Source: a virus. Taken from it: DNA of 43,303 nt. Below are positions 27,765 to 35,699 of this stretch, in pieces. Position 1 is the stretch's first letter. Every line of letters begins with the position of its first letter. The stretch covers positions 1 to 43,303 of IMG/VR virus record IMGVR_UViG_3300045996_001687. One strand, 5' to 3'. The notes below the pieces were generated by a model. That model did no database searches. It was given only the letters and a program-made list of their open reading frames with translations, and had not been told where the DNA came from. The translations under genes and the position numbers were made by a program.

Positions 27765-29399
27765 TCAGACCTCCAGCTTTTCGAGTGCGCCGGCCAGGGC
27801 CGCGTCCGCCGCCGGATCAACGTCCGGCTCGATCTCTTCCCCGGGCGCCGCGCCGGGATCGGCCAGCGGATCGGGCATCTCCAGCTGACTGAGGTCCCCC
27901 GCCTCCACCGCGGTCACCACGGACGCGGCATCGAACTGGGCACCGGTCAGCGCCACGATCGAGTCGGCCTTGGTCTTGACCACCGCAGCTTCCTCGGCTG
28001 CCGGGTCCTTCTCGGGCTCGGTCTTCTGGCCGTCCTGAGCGCCGGGTGCCTGGAGCTGGACGGACATCATGCCGCTGTGCTCGAGCAGCGAGAAGTCCTC
28101 GGCCAGGACCGCCTTGACCACGCTCTCCGGGGTGTAGCCGGCGCTGATCAGGGTATTGATCGTGCCGGCCTGCGTCGCCTGGATGTCCGCGAGATCCTTG
28201 CTGTCCTCCCGCAGAAAGGCCACATCTCGAGCGTCGTACCAAAGGTCCGCATCATCCGGAACGTCGATGATCGGGGCCAGAGCGCCGCACAGCGAGCGCC
28301 ACTGCGACCGCAGGAACATGTCCGCGTAGGCGCGCTTGGCCTGGCCGTAGTTGGAATAGGTGGCCGCCGCCAGGCCCTCGGACAGGCCCACAACGATCGG
28401 CGGAACCCCGCCGGCTGCTGCGATACGCGTCTCACCCGCACCCTGGGTCGCCCGGAAATCGAGCTGGCGCATGTCCGCGCCGATCACGCGCACGTCCGCG
28501 CCACCAGCGGTGTACAGCGTCTTGTAGGCGTTCTCCACGCCCACGCTGGCCTCATTCATCTTCCGGACGAATTCCACGAACTTGTCCGGGCCCACCGTCT
28601 CCTTGAGCGATACCGCCACATTCGGTGTGGCCGCATTCTCGAAGAATTTCATCTTGTGGGTGGTAGCGGCCAGGTCGGCCTGCATTTCCTTGATGACCGG
28701 ACTCAGCCAGGACATGCCGCGGAAGAGCGCATCCGGGTCCGGGATCGGTGCCCAGAAGGCAGCCTCGGCGAACCGGCCGCGGACCGGGTAGAGCTCGGAC
28801 GGTCCGCCGCTCCAGGTGCCACCGGCCGTGTACTTGATGCCCACCACGTCCGCGGCCACCGCCTTGTCCGGCGGGGCCGTCAGGATGAACTCGCACCAGT
28901 CGGGCCGCAAGCGCCGTAGGCGGTCACCGTCCCGGCCGGTCTCGAGCGCCCAGAACGCGGTCCCGCCGCACGTCACGTCCTGCTCAGCACGGAGCAGCAG
29001 ATCCTGAGTGGTGCCACCCGGCCAGGGGCGCTCCAGGAGCTCCAAGTCGGCATTGCCGAACAGGTCGTTGCCGCCGCCCGGGTTGTTCCGGCGGCGAAAC
29101 TTGAAAGCAATCTCCGAGAAGGGCCGCGCCCTGGCCATGCTGACCGCGAAGACGATGCCGTTGCTCTTGTACGCGCCCGAGACGTAGCCCAGGAACGAAT
29201 CGGTGACCGGCTCCACCTTCTGGCCGGCATAGGTGGTGGTGTAGGCCGGCTGATAGATCTGGCCCTGAAAGGCCATGAGCGAGTCCACCCAGCCCTGGAA
29301 GGACGGTGTCCCGAATCGCTCGATCTCCTGCGTCGGCTCGGCCGTATTGCGCCCGATCAGCTCCCGGCCGAAACGGACGATCTCCTGGCCGATGCTCAT
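27765..29399 (-). CDS. Portal protein
   Basis: A 544-residue protein, start ATG 29399 overlapping the terminase stop (ATGA). It has the features of HK97-type portals: FLGYVSGAYKSNGIVFAVSM, RARPFSEIAFKFRRRNN, LERPWPGGTTQDLLLRAEQD, GNAFW-like GGTAFWALE, then FRGMSWLSPVIKEMQADLAA, FFENAATPNVAVSL and a stem region GVPPIVVGLSEGLAAATYSN. The last ~100 residues are acidic. It forms the dodecameric DNA entry channel. Confidence 0.9.
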   Translation of the reverse strand: MSIGQEIVRFGRELIGRNTAEPTQEIERFGTPSFQGWVDSLMAFQGQIYQPAYTTTYAGQKVEPVTDSFLGYVSGAYKSNGIVFAVSMARARPFSEIAFKFRRRNNPGGGNDLFGNADLELLERPWPGGTTQDLLLRAEQDVTCGGTAFWALETGRDGDRLRRLRPDWCEFILTAPPDKAVAADVVGIKYTAGGTWSGGPSELYPVRGRFAEAAFWAPIPDPDALFRGMSWLSPVIKEMQADLAATTHKMKFFENAATPNVAVSLKETVGPDKFVEFVRKMNEASVGVENAYKTLYTAGGADVRVIGADMRQLDFRATQGAGETRIAAAGGVPPIVVGLSEGLAAATYSNYGQAKRAYADMFLRSQWRSLCGALAPIIDVPDDADLWYDARDVAFLREDSKDLADIQATQAGTINTLISAGYTPESVVKAVLAEDFSLLEHSGMMSVQLQAPGAQDGQKTEPEKDPAAEEAAVVKTKADSIVALTGAQFDAASVVTAVEAGDLSQLEMPDPLADPGAAPGEEIEPDVDPAADAALAGALEKLEV

Positions 29400-30994
29400 G
29401 CCCACATCACCATCGGCTCGGTCTCCAGCTCCACGGGCGCCTTGGCCAGGCCCCAGAGCGCGTGCGTGACGCCCACCAGGCCGGTGATGTCCACCGCCGC
29501 GGTCCGGCGGTCCCACGCGTGCCCGTCGCCCACCGGCCGCTTGTCCGCGCCGCCCACTGCGATGGTCAATTCATCCTGCCCGAGGTGAACGACCGTCCGC
29601 GGTTCGGACAAAGGCCTGGTGGCCGCATCATAGATCATGCCGAAAGCCTGAGCCACGTCCCGCGCGGCCATGGTCATGACGATCTCATCCGGATCCTTGC
29701 CGGCCTGACGCAGTGCGGTCTGGAGGTCGGCCAGGATTGAGCCGGCGGGCGAGCCCGGGTCGATGGCGATGCGCGCGTCCGCGGTCAGCACCAGCGCCAC
29801 CAGATCGGGGATCAGCCAGGCCGAACCGGCGCCGCGCTTGATGAGCTCCAGGTGCGTCTTGCCGTCCTCGCGCCGCTGGGCCAGGCCGATGCTGGCCGGC
29901 ACGGTCCCGCCGATTCGCGGGCCGATGTCCGGGGAGACCACGGGCCGGTCCACCAACGTGCCAGGAGCGCCGGATTCGGGGTCCAGCATGGCCTGCCACT
30001 GTTCCTTGGTGATGACCGTGAATCCTTGCTCCAGGTCGGGCGGCCAGATGCACAGCCGCTCCCGGGCGTAGCCGCGGTCACCCATCGAGCCGCGCTCGCG
30101 CTCCAGGACTTCCACCGGGATGCGCTCGGGAGCGTTCGGGTTGGTCCGGAGGAACAGATCCACCGAGTCCAGGTCGATCTCCTCCAGCTTCTCCAGCGAG
30201 CCCTCCGCGCCGTAGTCCATGAACGCGGTCCCGACCTTGCCCGCGTTGCGCTTGGCCTTGAAAAGCGGGACGCCCGTGTCCGAGGTGAGCGGCGGGCTGC
30301 TGGTCAGCCAGACCTGGGGATTGGGCACGGCGGACATGGTCGGCAGCTGGGCCTCCTGCTGCTCCTCGGTGAGCGCGTACGCCTCATCCCAGATCAGTTT
30401 GCGGAAGGTGAAGCCGCGGCCGGCGCCTTTCGAGCGGGCCAGGAAGCGGAGCCGCTGGCCGTTCAGCAGCTCGATTCCTTCCTCACCATTGGTGTTGATG
30501 ACCTTCTTGACCTTCTTGCGCATCCAGTCCGTGTTTTCGATCAGGGAGAGAATGCGCCGGAAGGCCTCCATGGCGGTCTTGTACTCGTGCGCGGTGTGCC
30601 CGATCAGCAATTCGCCGGTACCGAAGAGCCACCAGAGCCCGAGCGCTTCCAGAACGGCGCCCTTGCCGTTCTGCCTGGCCACGATCAGGGCCACCTGGAA
30701 GGCCGCCCATTTGCCCTGGGCGGTCTCGCCCAGCCCGAGGATCAGGGCCAGCTGCTCCCAGGGGTCCAGGATCAGACCGGTAGAAGCGGCCAGATCGATG
30801 GCCTCGGGGCCGCTGGAGTAGGCGTAGGTCGGAATAGCGCACATCCGCGGAATGAGCTCTTCTGGGGCCTGGATCCGGCCGGAGAGCGGGTGCGGCGGGA
30901 TCTCCCACGTGGTCCCGTCCGGCAGCACGATCGACTTCTTGTCCAGAGAACCTGGACGAACGTTCGGCACGGCCAGCGCTGCGGTCCCGGACAT
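29396..30994 (-). CDS. Terminase large subunit
   Basis: A 532-residue packaging motor. Walker A-like VALIVARQNGKGAVLEAL (RQNGKG at 107-112), Walker B FRKLIWDEAYAL (DE at 203-204), and coupling-type motif VWLTSSPPL are visible; the C-terminal half has the nuclease domain. Length is typical for this family. A 15-bp hairpin abuts its start codon. Packaging type (cos or headful) cannot be told from sequence; a nearby HNH gene hints at cos (inference). Confidence 0.92.
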   Translation of the reverse strand: MSGTAALAVPNVRPGSLDKKSIVLPDGTTWEIPPHPLSGRIQAPEELIPRMCAIPTYAYSSGPEAIDLAASTGLILDPWEQLALILGLGETAQGKWAAFQVALIVARQNGKGAVLEALGLWWLFGTGELLIGHTAHEYKTAMEAFRRILSLIENTDWMRKKVKKVINTNGEEGIELLNGQRLRFLARSKGAGRGFTFRKLIWDEAYALTEEQQEAQLPTMSAVPNPQVWLTSSPPLTSDTGVPLFKAKRNAGKVGTAFMDYGAEGSLEKLEEIDLDSVDLFLRTNPNAPERIPVEVLERERGSMGDRGYARERLCIWPPDLEQGFTVITKEQWQAMLDPESGAPGTLVDRPVVSPDIGPRIGGTVPASIGLAQRREDGKTHLELIKRGAGSAWLIPDLVALVLTADARIAIDPGSPAGSILADLQTALRQAGKDPDEIVMTMAARDVAQAFGMIYDAATRPLSEPRTVVHLGQDELTIAVGGADKRPVGDGHAWDRRTAAVDITGLVGVTHALWGLAKAPVELETEPMVMWA

Positions 30995-30996
30995 GG

Positions 30997-31033
30997 ATCA
31001 CCCCCGCTCACAGCGTACGTGAGCGGGGGTGAT
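30997..31033. terminator. 15-bp perfect hairpin before the terminase gene
   Basis: ATCACCCCCGCTCAC (30997-31011) and GTGAGCGGGGGTGAT (31019-31033) with a 7-base loop. It lies between the neprosin-like gene and the terminase start, touching the ATG at 30994. It could terminate or attenuate read-through, hide the terminase start, or be a packaging or protein-binding site. Confidence 0.7.
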
Positions 31034-31045
31034 GTGGGGATTCGG

Positions 31046-31852
31046 TCAGCAGCCGATGACGCCCGGGAGCGTGTTGTCGGCCTTCCACATCGGCGTGCCG
31101 TAGCGGAACGTCGTGGAGGTCTGGACGGAGATGGTCGGCGGACCGGTGCTCGGTACCGTCCGGGTGGTGAAAGCGGCGGCCAGCGCCGGGCTCTGACCCT
31201 GGAGCGAGTAACTGCCGATCCGGGCCGCGGTGCCCGAGCTGGCATTCTGGCCGTCGCCCATGTCGGAGCACGGGGTTGCCGTGCCGTTGGAAGCGGCGAC
31301 CTCCCCGTACGCCTGGACCTGATTCACCTTGTTCCAGGTGATGCCGGCCGAGGTCCAGACCGTGTCCGCGAAGCTGCACAGCCAAGCCCCGCCGACCGCG
31401 ACCCACCAGGCGCCGTTGGAATGGACTACCTGGAAGCGCGGCGGATTGACCTTGTCCCCGACCCAGGCCGCCGGCACGGTGCTGCCCGCGTTGACCGGGT
31501 TGGCCGCGTAATCGGCGCACCCGTTGTAGCCCATGAGCGCGCCGTTGACCGTGTGGTAAGTGAAGATCGTGTGGGTGGAGACGCCCTTGCGCCACCCCAC
31601 TTCGATCCGATTCTTGCGGTCGGTCGAGAAGACGGCCAGCTCGGCGATGCTGTGCGAACTGTTGCCGTCATGAGCACTGTTGACGTGCGGGTTCTCCACG
31701 GTCAGGTTGACCGCGGCGCCGTCCGCGTTCAGGCCGAACTGCTCACCGATGGCGTAGAAGTAGCTGGTGGCCGCGTAGGCCGGGCCGGCACCGATGAGGC
31801 CGGCGGCGGTCAGCGTGACCGCGGCGATGAACCCTGCAAAGAGCCGGCGCAT
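31046..31852 (-). CDS. Secreted neprosin-like (DUF239) protein, putative glutamic peptidase
   Basis: A 268-residue protein with a classic signal peptide (RRLFAGFIAAVTLTAAGLIG, cleavage after AYA at about 27). The mature part follows the neprosin pattern: NRIEVGWRKG (E84), HTIFTYHTVNG, GYNGCADY, then GAWWVAVGGAWLC and VQAYGEVAAS (E184), then SDMGDGQ. In neprosin two glutamates in E-GW and GGEV contexts form the active site of a glutamic peptidase; both are present here about 100 residues apart. It lies between a KOW-like gene and the terminase and is probably cargo affecting the host surface or surroundings. Five cysteines in the mature part. Confidence 0.7.
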   Translation of the reverse strand: MRRLFAGFIAAVTLTAAGLIGAGPAYAATSYFYAIGEQFGLNADGAAVNLTVENPHVNSAHDGNSSHSIAELAVFSTDRKNRIEVGWRKGVSTHTIFTYHTVNGALMGYNGCADYAANPVNAGSTVPAAWVGDKVNPPRFQVVHSNGAWWVAVGGAWLCSFADTVWTSAGITWNKVNQVQAYGEVAASNGTATPCSDMGDGQNASSGTAARIGSYSLQGQSPALAAAFTTRTVPSTGPPTISVQTSTTFRYGTPMWKADNTLPGVIGC

Positions 31853-32187
31853 CAGGCGTTGTCGGCGGACTCGTTGACCGGCCAGGAGATGCGCGCGCCC
31901 AGGCCCGGCATGTCCCCGGACAGGCGCGAGACCAGCTTGGCCAGCGCGTTCAGCACGGCCGGGCTGTCGCTCTCGTCCAGGGCCGCGGTCTGGATCTCGG
32001 ACGCCAGTCGGCCCTCACCGATCGTGGACTCCTGCGGGGCCTTGAGGTTGCTGTCCTTGATGACGGCGTATCCGCCCTTGGCCAGCTTCACCGGGTACTG
32101 GCCGTCCTCGGCCGGGCCCAGGATGGTGGCCTCCTGCCCGCGGTGGTTGCCGCGCGAGATGGTGACCTTGTCGTTGGCGCTGAACAT
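31852..32187 (-). CDS. Small KOW/SH3-like protein
   Basis: A 111-residue protein: MFSANDKVTISRGNHRGQEA, TILGPAEDGQYPVKLAKGGY, AVIKDSNL. The first 50 residues have the KOW/SH3-barrel pattern with GN(H)RGQEATI. The C-terminal half is helical. It is first after the promoter at 32227 and overlaps the neprosin-like gene (TGATG), so the two are cotranscribed. Possible nucleic-acid or protein-binding role. Confidence 0.65.
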   Translation of the reverse strand: MFSANDKVTISRGNHRGQEATILGPAEDGQYPVKLAKGGYAVIKDSNLKAPQESTIGEGRLASEIQTAALDESDSPAVLNALAKLVSRLSGDMPGLGARISWPVNESADNA

Positions 32188-32226
32188 GCGTTTTCTCCCT
32201 GGTCAGGTGGTGTTCGGATTACGTCA

Positions 32227-32232
32227 ACTATA
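32227..32232 (-). promoter_or_regulatory. Promoter -10 for 32187 and 31852
   Basis: Minus strand TATAGT followed by TGACGT; the leader is about 34 bases with ribosome site CAGGGAG. It allows the KOW and neprosin-like genes, and perhaps terminase, to be transcribed separately from upstream genes. Confidence 0.65.
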
Positions 32233-32239
32233 GCACGGG

Positions 32240-32599
32240 TTAGTGTATTTGCTCGGCGGCCGGGGCCATCTCCGGAGGAATCTGTGAGCGTGCCGCCTTT
32301 GCCTTCTCCGCGCGCCGCTGGGCCAGGATGTCCGCCGGATCCTCGCCCGGGCCGGCTACCGAGCCGCCCTTGGCCGCGGTCCCGTCCAGGGTCTTGACGA
32401 TGGTGGCCAGGGCCAGGGCCTGCTGCCGCGCCTCGGCCAGCACCTTGTCCACGGTCACCTCGGCCACCGTCTCAGGCAGGTTGACCGCGAAGTCCAGCCA
32501 GGCCGGGTTGCCGTTGATCTGATCGTTCAGCTGGTCCAGGCGGGCCTTGATCCTGTCCGCCTCCAGCTCCAGCGCCGTACGCCGCTCGGCCGCGTTCAT
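32240..32599 (-). CDS. Possible terminase small subunit
   Basis: A 119-residue helical protein (MNAAERRTALELEADRIKAR...). The tail DPADILAQRRAEKAKAARSQ and preceding amphipathic helices (ETVAEVTVDKVLAEARQQAL ALATIVKTL) resemble small terminases of actinophages, and its place upstream of the large subunit agrees. However, two genes and a promoter separate them, so the call is tentative. ATGA overlap with the upstream gene. Confidence 0.45.
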   Translation of the reverse strand: MNAAERRTALELEADRIKARLDQLNDQINGNPAWLDFAVNLPETVAEVTVDKVLAEARQQALALATIVKTLDGTAAKGGSVAGPGEDPADILAQRRAEKAKAARSQIPPEMAPAAEQIH

Positions 32600-32967
32600 G
32601 ATCCGTCCAGCTCCGACGGCTTCCAGCCCTCGTGCCGCGGCCACCCGGTACAGCCGGCGCCGTGGTCCTGGCAGATCCTTTCCTCGGGCTCGCGCTCGGG
32701 CGGCGGGCCCGTGGTCCAGCCCTCGGGCACCTCGCCCACCTCGCCTGCGTCCAGCGGCTGGACGTTCCCGCGCAGCGGCTCGGGCTTCTTGGCCGGCTCG
32801 TCCTGCTGCATGAAGACCACCACCGTGATGGCGATGGGCGCACCCACCTCGCCGGTGACCGAGACCATGCGCATGTGCGAGCTCGGGATCCCGTACCGGC
32901 GCTCCAGGTAGTCAACGGCCTCCCGCAGGCCCACTTCCTTGCCGTCCTTGGCGATGATGATGCTCAC
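32596..32967 (-). CDS. Hypothetical protein
   Basis: A 123-residue protein, MSIIIAKDGKEVGLREAVDY..., with an N-terminal alpha/beta domain (RRYGIPSSHMRMVSVTGEVG, PIAITVVVFMQQ) and a Pro/Glu-rich C-terminal half with a Cys pair (ICQDHGAGC). Unknown function. Overlaps the next gene (ATGA). Confidence 0.7.
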   Translation of the reverse strand: MSIIIAKDGKEVGLREAVDYLERRYGIPSSHMRMVSVTGEVGAPIAITVVVFMQQDEPAKKPEPLRGNVQPLDAGEVGEVPEGWTTGPPPEREPEERICQDHGAGCTGWPRHEGWKPSELDGS

Positions 32968-32979
32968 GCTTCCTCACTC

Positions 32980-33318
32980 TCAGCGGTACATCTCGATCGG
33001 GTGCGGGCCGCACCCGGGTATCCCGCACTGAACCATCGTCCCCTCGGGAAGGGCGTAGATCGCGTCCAGATTCTCGCGGATCCGATCCATCCATTCCTTG
33101 GCCACTGCCCGCAGATCGGACACGTCCTGAGCGGCGCGCGCATCGGAAACGGCACGCTGCTCAGGCGTCAGGCCGAGCGGGTCCACGCTGCGTGACCGGC
33201 TCTCGTTTGTACCAAGCTTTGTAGCGGGGGGAATTTTCTCGACAGGGACGTGGGGTCGCGGTATGTCCGATTTCACGATGCCGACCCACCCCCCTACCTG
33301 AGCGTGACTACTGATCAT
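32980..33318 (-). CDS. Hypothetical protein
   Basis: A 112-residue protein. The ATG at 33318 overlaps the HNH stop (ATGA). The N-terminal third (MISSHAQVGGWVGIVKSDIP...) seems unstructured, the middle is helical (RAVAKEWMDRIRENLDAIYA) and the tail has VQCGIPGCG, which may bind metal. Lower GC at its 5' end than the neighbours. Not recognised. Confidence 0.6.
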   Translation of the reverse strand: MISSHAQVGGWVGIVKSDIPRPHVPVEKIPPATKLGTNESRSRSVDPLGLTPEQRAVSDARAAQDVSDLRAVAKEWMDRIRENLDAIYALPEGTMVQCGIPGCGPHPIEMYR

Positions 33319-33602
33319 GATGGCAACCAATTCCTTGATCGAATCGCAGGCAGGGTAGTAGGCACATCAGTACGCGCACCCTTTGATCCATTGCATGACC
33401 TGCACAGCACACCCAATGCACCATGCGCATCACCACTCACATGCACAGCTACTACATGATCAGCAGTGAGGTCCCATGCAGGATGGGCTGGTCTGTTCCA
33501 CCCAGGGCACACATCCCCATAGGTAGCCCTGTGTGCCCGCACTACCTCCGCCCTGCGTGCCCGCTCACCCCAGTCAGCGTGCAGGTCCCTCCGTGCGGGC
33601 AT
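33315..33602 (-). CDS. HNH endonuclease
   Basis: A 95-residue protein. VCPGWNRPAHPAWDLTADHV, then VLCRSCNGSKGAR is the HNH fold: Cys pairs for structural zinc, DH of the active site and N of CNGSKG. Small HNH proteins next to terminase genes in many phages assist DNA packaging or cleavage at cos; a homing role is also possible. The GC content in the 3' part (33315-33540) is lower than the rest of the genome, with many CA/TG steps. Confidence 0.82.
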   Translation of the reverse strand: MPARRDLHADWGERARRAEVVRAHRATYGDVCPGWNRPAHPAWDLTADHVVAVHVSGDAHGALGVLCRSCNGSKGARTDVPTTLPAIRSRNWLPS

Positions 33603-33614
33603 GCTCCGTACCCC

Positions 33615-34097
33615 CTACCAGGAACGCACGTACGGCGGATGCCACCGATACGTGCTGGACACCGGGCTCTTCGCCCAGGGCCAGGGCGCCACCGTGCACG
33701 GCGTCCCGAAGAGCGCATCCATGAACGCGCCCACCTGGGGATACCGCTCGATCCGGCCACCCCGCAGGATCGACAGCGTGTCCCAGCTCCAGCTGCTGCC
33801 GCCGACATAGACCGCCACCGCGGCCTCCCGTCCGCGCTCCATGCGCACGGCCAGGCTGTCCCGCTCAGGACCGGGCCGGCCGGTGGAGGCATGCGGGAAG
33901 CAGCCGCGCGCATAGGTCACCAACACGGACCAGCCGAACCGCGGGGCCAGGGCCCGGAGGTCTTCCACGGCGGCCTTGCTCGGGCCCATGGCGCCGTCCC
34001 GACTGGTGATGGACGGCGCCGGATACGCGGGTGCCGGCGGGACCGGTAGACGTGGCCCGAGCCCGATCCCGCCGCCGGCGTAGAAGCTGTCCGTCAT
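33615..34097 (-). CDS. Hypothetical protein
   Basis: A 160-residue protein. N-terminal 35 residues are Pro/Gly-rich (YAGGGIGLGPRLPVPPAPAY); then a helix-strand pattern (VEDLRALAPRFGWSVLVTYA, SLAVRMERGREAAVAVYVGG, WDTLSILRGGRIERYPQVGA). It could be a small DNA-related alpha/beta domain. Not recognised. Overlaps endonuclease VII (ATGA). Confidence 0.65.
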   Translation of the reverse strand: MTDSFYAGGGIGLGPRLPVPPAPAYPAPSITSRDGAMGPSKAAVEDLRALAPRFGWSVLVTYARGCFPHASTGRPGPERDSLAVRMERGREAAVAVYVGGSSWSWDTLSILRGGRIERYPQVGAFMDALFGTPCTVAPWPWAKSPVSSTYRWHPPYVRSW

Positions 34098-34576
34098 CGG
34101 TCCGGCCAGAGGAACGCCACGGCGAGCGCGTCCACCTCTGCGTCCGTGAGCTCCACACCGCTGTCCGCCGCGTGCAACCGCTCCTGTTCGATGATGGCGA
34201 GGACGCGCGCCGGCTGGGCCATGCGATCCCGCCGATAAGCGGCCAGGCGTTCCAGCGTGTCCGCGTCATGCCACCCAATGGTCCGGTTACAGGTCTTGTC
34301 CCCGCCCGAGCACAGGAGCCCTCGCACGACTCCCGTGGTGTGGTTGTGATCAACTCCGAGACGGCGCGTGCCTCGCGCCTTGGGATCGTCCGGGTGAATG
34401 CCCTTGGCTTTTCGGCAACCCCAGCAGCAGCCTTTTTGGGCCACGTACAACAGCCGATAGTCCCGAGGCGTGACGCCGTACAGGTCCAGATTGCGCGCAT
34501 AGAACGCGCGCCAGGCCCGGACGTTCGCGCTGGACATGCCCTCGGGCGGGCTCCAGAGCTCCACCGTGCTAGCCAC
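34094..34576 (-). CDS. Recombination endonuclease VII
   Basis: A 160-residue protein. LLYVAQKGCCWGCRKAKG (C51, C54), LGVDHNHTTGVVRGLLC (DHNH at 76-79, C89) and C96 followed by RTIGWHDADTLERLAAY form the T4 gp49-like endonuclease VII domain, with the four-Cys zinc site and the DHxH active site. It resolves Holliday and branched DNA before packaging. The start overlaps the end of the previous gene by 8 bases. Confidence 0.87.
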   Translation of the reverse strand: MASTVELWSPPEGMSSANVRAWRAFYARNLDLYGVTPRDYRLLYVAQKGCCWGCRKAKGIHPDDPKARGTRRLGVDHNHTTGVVRGLLCSGGDKTCNRTIGWHDADTLERLAAYRRDRMAQPARVLAIIEQERLHAADSGVELTDAEVDALAVAFLWPDR

Positions 34577-34814
34577 GAGGAGCCACCCACTTCAGCGTGA
34601 CCCAGTAGGTCCGGGCGCCGGCCAGCGCGTAGTCCTCGCGCAGGCCCACCACGATGAACCGACCCAGGAACGGATGCACGTCCACGTTGAGCCCGAACGT
34701 GAACGGCTTCTCACCTGGCTTGGCCATGGCCTCCCGGAGCTGCACAAAGGTGCTGTGCGGCACCGGGAGAGTCACGTCCGCCACCTCGGGCAGGTCGGTC
34801 CGGGGCCCGGTCAC
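34569..34814 (-). CDS. Hypothetical protein
   Basis: An 81-residue protein from GTG 34814 (GTGA overlap). Beta-rich, with VTLPVPHSTFVQLREAMAKP, FTFGLNVDVHPFLGRFIVVG and YWVTLKWVAPRG. Not recognised; coupled on both sides to the wHTH gene and endonuclease VII. Confidence 0.65.
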   Translation of the reverse strand: MTGPRTDLPEVADVTLPVPHSTFVQLREAMAKPGEKPFTFGLNVDVHPFLGRFIVVGLREDYALAGARTYWVTLKWVAPRG

Positions 34815-35164
34815 CGCTTGATCCGGTAGAACGTGCGGTTGCGGCTGGACTGGATGGACCGGCCCTCCGGGTGGGCCTTGGAGCGGACCACCACCGGCAC
34901 GGAGACCGCGCGGGTGTCCTTCTCCAGGATGCCGGCGCCGGCCGCTCGAGAGAGCAGCGCCACCAGCGTGGCCGGGGACAGGTCCGTCTCCTTGGCCACC
35001 GTGTCGGACAGCTCCTTGCCGTCCAGGTACTCGGTCCCCACGCGCTCCAGGGCGCGCCACATCTTGTCCCAGGCCGGGCCCAGGCGCTTGCCCTTGGTCG
35101 GGTAGCCACCCTTGGGCCATGCCGGATTGGGGATGTCCGGCGCCTTGGTGTGCGTGATAGTCAT
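34811..35164 (-). CDS. Winged-helix-like DNA-binding protein, leaderless
   Basis: A 117-residue basic protein. Residues 38-85 (AWDKMWRALERVGTEYLDGK ELSDTVAKETDLSPATLVAL LSRAAGAGILEKD) have the helix-turn-helix and wing pattern. ATG 35164 lies exactly six bases after TATAGT, so it is likely leaderless. Its promoter overlaps the stop codon of the upstream gene. It is a candidate phage regulator or replication accessory protein. Confidence 0.6.
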   Translation of the reverse strand: MTITHTKAPDIPNPAWPKGGYPTKGKRLGPAWDKMWRALERVGTEYLDGKELSDTVAKETDLSPATLVALLSRAAGAGILEKDTRAVSVPVVVRSKAHPEGRSIQSSRNRTFYRIKR

Positions 35165-35170
35165 AGGTCC

Positions 35171-35176
35171 ACTATA
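35171..35176 (-). promoter_or_regulatory. Promoter -10 inside the stop codon of the upstream gene
   Basis: Minus strand GCTATAGT: TAG of the CTATAG box is the stop codon of the gene ending at 35172; ATG 35164 follows six bases after TATAGT. Confidence 0.7.
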
Positions 35177-35699
35177 GCTTACGAGCGGACCCGGTGGCTA
35201 CCGCCCGTTCGCACGCCAGGCAGTCCACCAGATCGAGCCGGTCCACCAACCGAGCCCGCATCGGGCCCATGTCCTCGCCCACGAACAGGCACGCGCTGTG
35301 CTGGATGACGCCACGCCCGTCAAAGATGGTCCGCTGGAGCAAATGCACGGGCGCCGGGATCAGGTGGTCACCCTCGCGGTCCCGCCAGTGCCGGACCAGC
35401 CCGGTTCGGATCAGCTCGTTGATCACGGTGGAGAGGTTGCGGCCGAGCCCGGTCAGGCTGCTGCCGGTGGGCGGGAACCAGCGACCGGCCATGTTCCGAT
35501 ACGGCCGGGTCCCGTAGTACTCCAGGGCCAGCAGCACGCGGGCCGTGGCCTCATCCGTGCACGCCTTGTCCTGCCACCGCTGAGCCACGCGCAGCGCGCT
35601 GGTGGGCTGGATGTGGGCCGCGGCCCGGGTGGCCCAGTTGGCCCCATCCTCGGTAGTGGTCAGATCCGGGTTCATGGAGTGCTGTGCAATCTCGCTCAT
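35172..35699 (-). CDS. Possible winged-helix replication-region protein
   Basis: A 175-residue protein. The middle (TARVLLALEYYGTRPYRNMA, SSLTGLGRNLSTVINELIRT, GLVRHWRDREGDH) has the pattern of a wHTH with helix, recognition helix and wing. The C terminus has a CLAC pair. It is transcribed from the iteron region and is the first gene to the left of the candidate origin, so it may be an initiator or regulator. The start is ATG 35699, 11 bases after the predicted start site. Confidence 0.55.
   Translation of the reverse strand: MSEIAQHSMNPDLTTTEDGANWATRAAAHIQPTSALRVAQRWQDKACTDEATARVLLALEYYGTRPYRNMAGRWFPPTGSSLTGLGRNLSTVINELIRTGLVRHWRDREGDHLIPAPVHLLQRTIFDGRGVIQHSACLFVGEDMGPMRARLVDRLDLVDCLACERAVATGSARKL

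Noticed and set aside
26562-28919. Very long open frames on the plus strand opposite late genes (also 29852-32233, 15976-17955, 13877-15514)
   Set aside because: They lie antisense to well-supported structural genes, are rich in Arg/Gly/His/Pro as GC-rich shadow frames are, and have no ribosome sites.
34811-35699. The two wHTH-like proteins as the lysogeny repressor
   Set aside because: Helix-turn-helix pattern alone does not show this. They lie in an operon with recombination genes and could serve replication.
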